Source of the DNA: CAYFJO01 sp964343305
GTDB taxonomy: Bacteria > Planctomycetota > Planctomycetia > Pirellulales > Pirellulaceae
Length of the DNA stretch: 6,396 nt
Assembly (NCBI GenBank): GCA_964343305.1
Contig: CAYFJO010000571.1
Location: forward strand, 1-6,396
Direction of reading: 5' to 3'
Positions within the stretch are counted from its first letter, which is position 1. The number at the start of each line of letters is the position of its first letter. This document shows, in pieces, positions 1 to 5,871 of the stretch. Both the position numbers and the translations under genes were made by a program. The notes beneath the pieces were generated by a model. It worked only from the letters and a program-made list of their open reading frames with translations. It was not told the DNA's origin and did no database searches.

Positions 1-473
1 ATCGCGATTGGGACGTCGAATTCGCTGGTGGTAGCCGTATTCACAACTACCGAGAACGGCTGGTGGATGGTGCCCTGTTCAACCATCACCAAACCAACTC
101 GGTTGGTGGTATCTTCCGCATGGAAGCTAGTCGCCGCATGGGCCAATACAATTTCCTGTACGGTGGAGCACGCTTCGCGATCACTCAGGGTAACAGCCGC
201 ATAATCGAAAACCGTGGAGCCCCCACCAACGTTCGCCTGACGGACGAACACTACGTCCATTTGGAATTGTTCTCCGGTGGCGAATATGTCCGACCTCTGG
301 GTGGCGGTGCCGAAATGTACTTCCGCTATGGTGTTGAATGGATCAGCTACGAAGGTGTTAGCAGCCAGTTTGAAGGAACCTCTCCTGGTTTCCTGAATCA
401 CGAATTCGCCGTCATTCCTGGTGCGGACATCGGCCTCGGTGGCTTCACCATCTCGATGGGTATCTATCGCTAG
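1..473 (+). CDS. Outer-membrane beta-barrel-like protein, C-terminal fragment (5' end outside window)
   Basis: The reading frame is open from the first complete codon at position 3 to a TAG at 471-473, so the gene begins upstream of the window and the GTG at 63 is only internal. About 156 residues are visible. They alternate aromatic/hydrophobic and small/polar residues in strand-like stretches with Gly-rich turns, for example WDVEFAGGSRIHNY, NFLYGGARFAI, GGGAEMYFRYGVEW and ADIGLGGFTISMGIYR. The GGxR pattern after a hydrophobic strand is typical of planctomycete pore-like outer-membrane proteins (Lpg1974/BBP7-like annotations), but that family placement is from memory of the pattern. The last strand ends in Tyr-Arg rather than the classical terminal Phe. 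A role as an outer-membrane barrel is inference. The gene converges on the kinase gene and shares a terminator hairpin with it. Confidence 0.6.
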   Translation, partial: RDWDVEFAGGSRIHNYRERLVDGALFNHHQTNSVGGIFRMEASRRMGQYNFLYGGARFAITQGNSRIIENRGAPTNVRLTDEHYVHLELFSGGEYVRPLGGGAEMYFRYGVEWISYEGVSSQFEGTSPGFLNHEFAVIPGADIGLGGFTISMGIYR

Positions 474-510
474 ATGCTTGACTTGATTCCTTGAATCACC
501 AAAGTGCGAT

Positions 511-556
511 CTAAAAAGCAAAGCACGGTGGCCACCCAGTCACCGTGCTTTGTTCG
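511..556. terminator. Bidirectional rho-independent terminator between convergent genes
   Basis: A perfect 11-bp inverted repeat (AAAGCACGGTG at 520-530, CACCGTGCTTT at 541-551) encloses a 10-nt loop. On the minus strand the stem is followed by GCTTTTTAG, giving a proper U-tract for the kinase transcript. On the plus strand it is followed by TGTTCGTTG, which is weaker but still serves the beta-barrel gene ending at 473. It fills most of the 94-bp convergent gap, 17 bp after the kinase stop codon. Confidence 0.85.
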
Positions 557-567
557 TTGATGGATTC

Positions 568-3513
568 TTAATGCGGGTGTCCCGGTCGATGACGTGGTCC
601 CATCGGTCCCGGGAAACGAATCCGATGCGATTCCGCTTGCTCGCGAATCCGCGCAGCTTCTTCTTCCTCGCCAAGTCGCGATAACACGTCTGCCAACAGG
701 TGTTTGTGCTCGAGCAGCGACATTTGGACAAAGTGAAAACTCGGGTTGCTCTGGTGGACATCGTTGAGGCCGTCGATCGACGCTTCGAGCATCGTGCGAG
801 CCTCATCCAGCCGCTGGAAATCGCGCAAATATCTCGCCTGCGTCTGTTGCATCCGGCCAAGTGTTAGGCGGTACGACATCGACGCCGGGAATTTCTCGAC
901 CAATTGCCTTTGAAGGTCAACGGCTTGGGCATTGAGCTGCGCAGCCTCTTGATACCTTGCACTGTCCGCATCATGACGGTCTCGCGGTACGTCGTGTTGG
1001 ACCACTTCCGACAATTTGTGCAGTGTCATGGCCCGCGAATGGGCATATTCCGGGATACTTGGATGCTTGGTGACCAAATCATCTACGCACTTTAGCGCCG
1101 AGCGAAATCGATCTTCAGCAGCACGCAACTCGTCGTGGCGTAGACGCCCAATGTCAATCGCCGCAAAGGTCTCGCCAAGTTGGTATCGATAGTCCGCCGC
1201 GGTGGGATATTGACGCGACAGCGACTCCAAGATGTCAATCGCTTTCTGCATATCCTCGGAAGCGAACTCCCTCGCTTGATCGCGATGGCAAAGGGCCAGC
1301 AGATAGCGATACTCGGGAATCGCCGGGGACTCCTTTTGAAGCTGGTTGAGAATCGTGATCGCCTTGCTCAGGTATTCATCGCGCCGCACATGATCCGCGC
1401 CGCCGTTCGGTCGAGGAGGATGACCGGGTCGTGGTCTTTCAAAATGCGGCGGAGGATTCGGATGCCGGCCGCTCGGCGGACCATCCTGCAAATGCGGCGG
1501 CGGGCTCGCGTGAGGAGGTGGTCCTTCACCCGGCGAGTGAAGAACGCGCTTGCCCAAAAAATAATACGTTCGTGCCAATTCGAATCGCACCTCCGGATCG
1601 GAGGATTCTGTCGCCTCAAGTGAATCCCGTGCCGCTCGATACACGACGAGCGATTGTTCGTCGTTTTTCGACGCCTGCAAAACGTTGCCAAGTTCATTTT
1701 GAATGCGTGCGATTTCGGTCACAAACTGATTCGGATCATCCGCATCATCGGCCAGTTTCTGATACTTGGCGATCGCGATTTTGTACGCTGCCTCGGCTTG
1801 CTCGTACTCACCCAGTCGCTGCCGAATATCCCCCACGCGCCGATTGGCTTTGGCGGCTTCGATTTTCAGCGACAAGTTGTCGCTGTCCTGTTGGGCAAAG
1901 CGATCGTAAACCGGCAGAATGTCGGCCAACAGCGCGGCGGTTTCCTTGGACAAAACAGGTTGCGCCGGCAGCTCGATCGTTTCGCCATCGTCAATTTCGA
2001 ACGTAATCTGCGAAGGGGCCACGATGCGATCCGGGGCGAATCGCTCATAAACCTTGTCCAGCGCGTCGAGCGATATGTCCAACGTCGCCTCAATCCGCTC
2101 GCGCTGCTGGGCTTCGCGGATGTAGCCCGCCGAAGTTGTGACAACGACCAGGATCAACAGCAACACCGCAACGCTCGACAGGGTGGCCACCGCGGGATTG
2201 CGACGGCACCAGCGCCAAAGTTGTTCGGCCGCTGTCACGCGCCGCGCACGGATCGGGCGATCGTCCAAGAATCGTTGCAAGTCGTCGGCCAGCGCCGCGG
2301 CCGAGGGATAGCGATGGCCAGGCTCGTGGGAGATGGATTTGAGAACGATTGTCTCAAGATCGCGCGGAATCCGGGCATTGATTTTTCGGGGCCGAGGTGG
2401 CTGAAGACCTTGCGAAAGTTGCTGGATCAACTGACTGGCGTGCGAGTCCTCAATCGCCGGACGCAGCGTCAGCAGCTCGTACAACGTCACGCCCAGTCCA
2501 TAGATATCGCTCGCAGCGCTCGACTCGCCGTGCAATTGTTCCGGAGCCATGTATTGCAGTGTGCCAACAATGTCGCCCGTTCGAGTCACATTGTTGCTGC
2601 TCTCATGCTTGGCCAAACCAAAGTCCGTGATCCACACGTTGCGGCGTTCGTCCAGCAGCAAATTCGACGGCTTGATGTCGCGATGCAACACACCTTGACT
2701 ATGAGCGTATTCGATCGCTTCGGCCAGTTGCAGTCCGATCTTTCCAACGCTCTTCCAATACCGCGAACCTTGACTGTTCTGATGGCTCGCTTTTTGGGCC
2801 ACACTTTCGACCGTGGGTGCAGACAGTTCCACCGTTTCTTTGCGTGCGATGGTGTTGGTGGAACCGCCCGGGGGACGCAGATGAAGCGAATCGGCAGCCG
2901 TCCCATCCAACAACGAGCCCGCGGCTTCCGAAACACTGATGCCGCTTACGCCTGTGTCTTGATCGCCTTGCGGTTGCTTCAGCTCTCGCAAGATCAGATT
3001 CAAGCCGACGCCGTCAATAAACTGCATCACGTAATAGTGCAGCCCGGCTTGTTCGCCAACACCAAACACGGGCACGACGTTGCTGTGATGCAAGCTGGCG
3101 GCGGCCTGCGCTTCACGTTCAAATCGTTGGAGATTTTGTGGCGACGTCACGGCACTGTTCGCCAACACTTTCAGCGCGACACGACGTCCCAGCGATTCCT
3201 GCTCGGCCTCGTAGACGACGCCCATTCCGCCGCGGCCTATCTCGCGCACAATTCGATAATCGCCGATCTGTTCGATCTTGCCACTGCCCAGTGACGCATG
3301 GCTTTGTTCGCTTTGCAGGTCCAAATGTTCGCGCTCGCCGAAACGCTCCATCATCGCGATCGAGGGAAACAACCGGTTGATTTGGTCCGCCAGTTCCGGA
3401 TGCTTTTCCGTATACTCTTCAATCGATGGCGACTCGCCGTTGCGGCACCGCTGAACGAATTCCTCGGCGAGAATTTCCACGGGGTTACGATCAGGTTCAA
3501 GTTCAGTTGCCAT
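568..3513 (-). CDS. Transmembrane Ser/Thr protein kinase with periplasmic TPR repeats
   Basis: A Hanks-type kinase that should phosphorylate Ser/Thr on partner proteins. Of 981 residues, 1-80 form the N-terminal region usual in planctomycete kinases. The kinase domain (about 84-418) shows the Gly loop GRGGMG (93-98), VALK Lys115, likely helix-C Glu134, HRDIKPSN (277-284, catalytic Asp279), DFG (297-299) and APE (323-325), so all catalytic residues are present. About 70 Ser/Thr-rich residues (178-252) are inserted between hinge and helix E. After WRWCRRNP comes one membrane helix (about 441-463), then a long TPR-like region (about 545-960), predicted periplasmic. A clear TPR is seen at 555-587. 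A Pro/His-rich stretch (659-707) interrupts a TPR, and the tail repeats RPGHP. The ATG start has GAGG 9 nt upstream. It lies 76 bp behind an ECF-like sigma gene, a pairing known in planctomycetes. The ligand and substrate are unknown; the sigma factor is the obvious candidate substrate. Confidence 0.95.
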   Translation of the reverse strand: MATELEPDRNPVEILAEEFVQRCRNGESPSIEEYTEKHPELADQINRLFPSIAMMERFGEREHLDLQSEQSHASLGSGKIEQIGDYRIVREIGRGGMGVVYEAEQESLGRRVALKVLANSAVTSPQNLQRFEREAQAAASLHHSNVVPVFGVGEQAGLHYYVMQFIDGVGLNLILRELKQPQGDQDTGVSGISVSEAAGSLLDGTAADSLHLRPPGGSTNTIARKETVELSAPTVESVAQKASHQNSQGSRYWKSVGKIGLQLAEAIEYAHSQGVLHRDIKPSNLLLDERRNVWITDFGLAKHESSNNVTRTGDIVGTLQYMAPEQLHGESSAASDIYGLGVTLYELLTLRPAIEDSHASQLIQQLSQGLQPPRPRKINARIPRDLETIVLKSISHEPGHRYPSAAALADDLQRFLDDRPIRARRVTAAEQLWRWCRRNPAVATLSSVAVLLLILVVVTTSAGYIREAQQRERIEATLDISLDALDKVYERFAPDRIVAPSQITFEIDDGETIELPAQPVLSKETAALLADILPVYDRFAQQDSDNLSLKIEAAKANRRVGDIRQRLGEYEQAEAAYKIAIAKYQKLADDADDPNQFVTEIARIQNELGNVLQASKNDEQSLVVYRAARDSLEATESSDPEVRFELARTYYFLGKRVLHSPGEGPPPHASPPPHLQDGPPSGRHPNPPPHFERPRPGHPPRPNGGADHVRRDEYLSKAITILNQLQKESPAIPEYRYLLALCHRDQAREFASEDMQKAIDILESLSRQYPTAADYRYQLGETFAAIDIGRLRHDELRAAEDRFRSALKCVDDLVTKHPSIPEYAHSRAMTLHKLSEVVQHDVPRDRHDADSARYQEAAQLNAQAVDLQRQLVEKFPASMSYRLTLGRMQQTQARYLRDFQRLDEARTMLEASIDGLNDVHQSNPSFHFVQMSLLEHKHLLADVLSRLGEEEEAARIREQAESHRIRFPGPMGPRHRPGHPH
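1393..1539 (-). other. Pro/His-rich low-complexity segment within the kinase gene
   Basis: This encodes kinase residues 659-707, with three PPPH units (GPPPHAS, PPPHLQD, PNPPPHFE), GRHPN and RPRPGHPPRP. It falls between FELARTYYFLGKRV and DEYLSKAITILNQL, which look like the two helices of one TPR, so it probably forms a disordered loop on the periplasmic side. The motif RPGHP returns at the C-terminus (residues 976-980). Confidence 0.8.
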
Positions 3514-3526
3514 AAACTCGTGCCTC

Positions 3527-3590
3527 GTGAGCCGTACGCGCTAGCGTCGGGCCAATACTTCGAAGCCCGCGGCTAGCGCCGTCGGCTCAC
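3527..3590. repeat. 64-bp interrupted palindrome between sigma factor and kinase genes
   Basis: The arms pair as 8 bp (GTGAGCCG 3527-3534 with CGGCTCAC 3583-3590), a 3/3 internal loop, 8 bp (GCGCTAGC 3538-3545 with GCTAGCGC 3572-3579), a 2/2 internal loop and 5 bp (CGGGC 3548-3552 with GCCCG 3565-3569), closed by a 12-nt loop. It begins at the last base of the sigma factor stop codon and ends directly beside the kinase Shine-Dalgarno GAGG (3523-3526). I recall very similar GAGCCG...GCTAGC palindromes scattered through Pirellulaceae genomes. It lacks a U-tract on the minus strand, so it is not a standard terminator. Confidence 0.85.
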
Positions 3591-4273
3591 TAATCAATTC
3601 CCATCACTTCATTAAGGATTTCTCGCAGCCGCTCCAACGCGCGCACATAGCGATTGCTGGCCGCCGTCTTTTGAATGCCAAGCACCTCGGCAACTTCCGT
3701 GTTGGTCAAGTGCTCGAAGTGCCGCAACGCCAGCACTTCGCGATCGATTTCGTCCATCGTCTCCAGTGCCTGGCGCAGTTGTTCGGTCCGTTCCTCCTTG
3801 ATTGCCGCCAGACTGGGCGACGTCATTTCGGCAATCAATCGCGCGGCCAGCGAAACCGATGTCGCATTCGGATCGTCGGTGCGATCGATAAACACATCCT
3901 TGCGAACGTCGCGCTTTTGGACACCGAGGTGGTGTCGATGTGTTTTCAGCAGTATTTGCCATGTCAGTTGTCGTGCCCAAACAAAAAACGAAACGGCCGG
4001 TTCCTTTAAAAACTCGCCGATCCGTCGGGCAACTTCTATGTAGGCATCTTGCAGCACATCCGCGGAATCGACGCGGCCGTACAATCGACGATCGAGCCGA
4101 AAATCAACCATCCGCCGCAACTGCTCACGGTACTTGGAATACAGTTCCGCGACCGCGTGTTCGCCACCCGACCGCAAATAGGCAATCTCGTCAACTTCGT
4201 CAGGATAACTTTCGTCAGTCGTCACGGTGTGCTTTCGTACGCAGCTAACTCCAGATTCGAACCGCACATCCAC
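3590..4273 (-). CDS. ECF-like sigma-70 family RNA polymerase sigma factor
   Basis: Directs RNA polymerase to a subset of promoters. With the 4273 start it has 227 residues. The sigma-2 region spans about 35-117 and includes DVLQDAYIEVARR (72-84, core binding) and FFVWARQLTWQILLKTHRHHLG (96-117, -10 recognition). A linker of about 45 residues is followed by sigma-4 (164-222) with the helix-turn-helix LTNTEVAEVLGIQKTAASNR (189-208). There is no sigma-3, as in ECF factors. The start is uncertain: the longest frame opens with GTG at 4273, with GTG alternatives at 4267 and 4225. The last would leave 211 residues beginning TTDESYPDEVDE and fits the usual ECF length, but none has a clear Shine-Dalgarno site. 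The gene lies upstream of the Ser/Thr kinase on the same strand, the arrangement described for planctomycete ECF-STK groups. No anti-sigma factor is seen, so control by the kinase is a reasonable inference. Confidence 0.93.
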   Translation of the reverse strand: MDVRFESGVSCVRKHTVTTDESYPDEVDEIAYLRSGGEHAVAELYSKYREQLRRMVDFRLDRRLYGRVDSADVLQDAYIEVARRIGEFLKEPAVSFFVWARQLTWQILLKTHRHHLGVQKRDVRKDVFIDRTDDPNATSVSLAARLIAEMTSPSLAAIKEERTEQLRQALETMDEIDREVLALRHFEHLTNTEVAEVLGIQKTAASNRYVRALERLREILNEVMGID

Positions 4274-4294
4274 TGTCCGGCGGCTCTTCTGCTC

Positions 4295-4342
4295 ATTTTA
4301 TCAGAATTGACGTCGATTGAACCACAGAATCGTCGATCGACG
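4295..4342 (-). promoter_or_regulatory. Possible promoter and palindromic operator upstream of the sigma factor gene
   Basis: In the 97-bp gap between transporter and sigma factor, the minus strand shows TGATAAAAT with a -10-like TAAAAT at 4295-4300. No good -35 is found at 16-18 bp. A perfect 12-bp palindrome CGTCGATCGACG sits at 4331-4342, and its half CGTCGAT recurs at 4311-4317, exactly 20 bp away. This could be an operator, for autoregulation or another regulator. CGATCG-type words are common in such genomes, so chance is possible. Confidence 0.25.
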
Positions 4343-4370
4343 GCATTGCGATTGGGCGCGCAACGGTGGT

Positions 4371-5243
4371 TCACGTCACCGCGATCACAACCGAGATGCC
4401 GATCAACACGGCTCCGATCAGTCGCATGACCATCGTTCGGTGACTTGGTACTGAGCCAGACGAACTGACTTGATGGGCGAGAATCCAAGTCAGCAGAACG
4501 CCCCACAGGCCACGCATCGAGTAGACGATGTTGACTCTTGTTGCGTCTCCGAAGAGCCCCAGTGTGAGAGTCATGCCGATTGCTTGAAGCGCCATGAAAA
4601 GAGCGCCGGCGGCCAGAAGCGTCATGACACCCAGTCGACGAAGTTCTGACGGGCGATCAGCCAGCGGGACAAATGCCAGCGAGAAAATCGCTGCCCATCC
4701 AAATGCAATTGGCAGAAAGTACCCCGCTCCCCAGTCGGGAGCCCACCGCTGAATTAGCAAATCAAACAGCGTCATCGAACAAGCTGCCAGCAACGCAAAG
4801 CTGACGGACGCCAGAATTCGCGAACGCTGCACGGTTGCATCACGGCTCTGTACGAACGCGATTCCCACGACCGCGATCGCCGCTCCGATCCAAACGCGCG
4901 TCGACAATTCCTCATCAACAAAGAAACGCGAAGCTGCCGGCACGATCAGTACCTTGATGCCCAACACCGGCGCTGCAACCGAGACGTCTCCGCGCGCCAC
5001 GGCAAGAAACATAAACAGTTGGCCCGCGAGAAACAGTCCACCGATGATCGCCGGCTGCCAAAGCATCCCAACCGGCTGCATCGTGCCGCCCATCAAAGAC
5101 AACGCTGGAAACACGCAGGCCGATGCCCAGCAGACAAGGATCATCGACGTCCACGTCGAAACGCCGCGGTCCTGGGCACGCTGTAAACACAGCAGGCCGA
5201 AGATCACGAAAATACTGGAACAGAAAGGCAGTAGCAGATGAAT
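4371..5243 (-). CDS. EamA/DMT-family membrane transporter
   Basis: A probable drug/metabolite-superfamily permease of the inner membrane; the substrate cannot be told from sequence. Counting from a GTG at 5207 there are 278 residues with nine hydrophobic segments (about 19-38, 48-70, 75-92, 106-120, 131-152, 162-181, 193-215, 224-244, 261-277). The frame stays open upstream and encodes HLLLPFCSSIFVIFGLLCL, a clear first membrane helix, giving the ten helices normal for two EamA repeats. No ATG, GTG or TTG lies between 5207 and the upstream in-frame stop (5292-5294). I therefore place the start at ATT 5241-5243, which has AAGGA 8 nt upstream and gives 290 residues; CTG at 5235-5237 is the alternative. 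The GTG at 5207 has no Shine-Dalgarno site. The gene precedes the sigma factor on the same strand with no evident functional link, and is divergent from the small secreted protein. Confidence 0.85.
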   Translation of the reverse strand: MHLLLPFCSSIFVIFGLLCLQRAQDRGVSTWTSMILVCWASACVFPALSLMGGTMQPVGMLWQPAIIGGLFLAGQLFMFLAVARGDVSVAAPVLGIKVLIVPAASRFFVDEELSTRVWIGAAIAVVGIAFVQSRDATVQRSRILASVSFALLAACSMTLFDLLIQRWAPDWGAGYFLPIAFGWAAIFSLAFVPLADRPSELRRLGVMTLLAAGALFMALQAIGMTLTLGLFGDATRVNIVYSMRGLWGVLLTWILAHQVSSSGSVPSHRTMVMRLIGAVLIGISVVIAVT

Positions 5244-5285
5244 TGTCCCAGTCCTTAAAACGGAATCTTCGGAAATCTCTTTGCT

Positions 5286-5356
5286 AAGGGCCTATCCCAA
5301 AAGCGGGACAGGCACCTGCAGCCAAGGGAGCCAGTCCCGGTTTTGGGATAGGCTCT
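5286..5356. repeat. 71-bp REP-like palindrome between divergent genes
   Basis: A 13-bp perfect outer stem (GCCTATCCCAAAA 5290-5302 with TTTTGGGATAGGC 5341-5353) continues inward through CGGGAC/GTCCCG, GGC/GCC and CC/GG, separated by single mismatches, to a loop at 5318-5325. The inner words GGGACAGGCACC and GGAGCCAGTCCC match a repeat I remember as widespread in planctomycete genomes. It lies about 45 bp upstream of the inferred transporter start and supplies that frame's upstream stop codon. It is too far from any gene 3' end to act as a terminator here. Confidence 0.85.
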
Positions 5357-5411
5357 AACTGTCACAGCCCCAGTACAAGGAGGCAGAGTAAGTTCCAAAC
5401 ATTTTCAATAC

Positions 5412-5417
5412 AAGGAG
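5412..5417 (+). promoter_or_regulatory. Shine-Dalgarno site of the small secreted protein gene
   Basis: AAGGAG lies 7 nt before the ATG at 5425 and fixes that start. The 9-nt word TACAAGGAG containing it (5409-5417) also occurs 35 bp upstream (5374-5382), where it is followed by no usable start codon. Confidence 0.85.
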
Positions 5418-5424
5418 AATCTCG

Positions 5425-5739
5425 ATGATTCGCACATTTTCACTCTTGATCGTGGTTGCCGTTAGTTTGGTTGTTCCTGCCGATGTCCGTGCCGATGCCG
5501 AAGTCTCACTCAGTTATCCTGGCGAGACATGCACGTTGGCCGGTGACGCGTTGCTGTATGACGACAATTGGGACAAAGAAGTATTTGTCGTCCTCGATCC
5601 CAAAATCAAACGAACGATTCAAAAAGCAATCGATCGCGACGTCTCAAATCTGGCCATCGCCTGGGTCTGGGGCAAATACAACGGCCAGCGCGTCAAGATC
5701 ATCAAAGGAGCCGGATTTCTCTCCAAAAGGCAAAGATAG
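5425..5739 (+). CDS. Small secreted protein of unknown function
   Basis: The 104-residue product starts with a classical signal peptide: MIRT, a hydrophobic core FSLLIVVAVSLVV (5-17), then PADVRADA with a likely cleavage after Ala23 or Ala25. The mature part of about 80 residues has a single Cys (36) and no further membrane segment. Its features are YPGETCTLAGDALLYDDNWD (31-50), a beta-like EVFVVLD, a basic helix PKIKRTIQKAIDRD (59-72) and a beta-rich end with NLAIAWVWGKYNGQRVKII. I do not recognise a family. It is expected in the periplasm or outside the cell. The gene is well delimited: a strong Shine-Dalgarno site (AAGGAG, 7 nt spacer) and an intrinsic terminator 17 bp after the stop codon, so it is probably a real monocistronic gene. 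Its neighbours give no hint of function. It is transcribed divergently from the transporter, with a palindromic repeat between them. Confidence 0.8.
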   Translation: MIRTFSLLIVVAVSLVVPADVRADAEVSLSYPGETCTLAGDALLYDDNWDKEVFVVLDPKIKRTIQKAIDRDVSNLAIAWVWGKYNGQRVKIIKGAGFLSKRQR

Positions 5740-5755
5740 CCCCGACTGAACATGG

Positions 5756-5792
5756 CAAAGGTCCAGCAAATTGCTGGGCCTTTGTCTTTTTT
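5756..5792 (+). terminator. Rho-independent terminator of the small secreted protein gene
   Basis: CAAAGGTCCAGC (5756-5767) pairs with GCTGGGCCTTTG (5773-5784) over 12 bp with one G-U pair. The loop is 5 nt (AAATT, whose ends can also pair), followed by TCTTTTTT (5785-5792). It begins 17 bp after the TAG at 5737-5739. Confidence 0.92.
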
Positions 5793-5809
5793 GTATGACG
5801 CAGCCAATT

Positions 5810-5871
5810 GCTGGAGTCCAGGCTTTAGCCTGTCATCGCAGCCTAAAGGCGCCTAAAGGCTGTACTCCAGC
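5810..5871. repeat. Palindromic dispersed-type repeat with internal 10-bp tandem duplication
   Basis: The left arm GCTGGAGTCCAGGCTTTAGC (5810-5829) pairs with the right arm GCCTAAAGGCTGTACTCCAGC (5851-5871) with scattered mismatches: 8 bp, then 3 bp, then 6 bp. The word GCCTAAAGGC occurs twice in tandem (5841-5850 and 5851-5860), so either copy can close the stem. I recall the CTGGAGTACAGCCTTTAGGC theme as very common between genes in Pirellulaceae. It lies between the terminator of the small gene and the 3' end of the C45-like gene. Confidence 0.8.

Noticed and set aside
1654..3294. A 546-codon open frame on the plus strand opposite the kinase gene
   Set aside because: It is antisense to a gene with complete kinase motifs. 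Its translation is rich in Arg, Gln and His without domain features, the usual mirror of a GC-biased coding strand.
3527..3590. Palindrome read as a terminator for the sigma factor gene
   Set aside because: No U-tract follows on the minus strand (GAGGCACGAGTTTATG follows) and the stem is interrupted by internal loops.
3675..4043. Plus-strand and alternative minus-strand frames over the sigma factor gene
   Set aside because: They are shadows of the sigma factor reading frame, which carries clear sigma-2 and sigma-4 motifs.
4222..4506. A minus-strand frame starting within the transporter end and running into the sigma factor gene
   Set aside because: It overlaps both real genes in another frame and its product shows no domain. 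The ATG at 4294-4296 that first looked like a sigma factor start is out of frame with the sigma gene.
5286..5871. Palindromic repeats considered as a CRISPR array or insertion sequence ends
   Set aside because: They are single, different elements without regular spacers, a transposase gene or target-site duplications that I could see.
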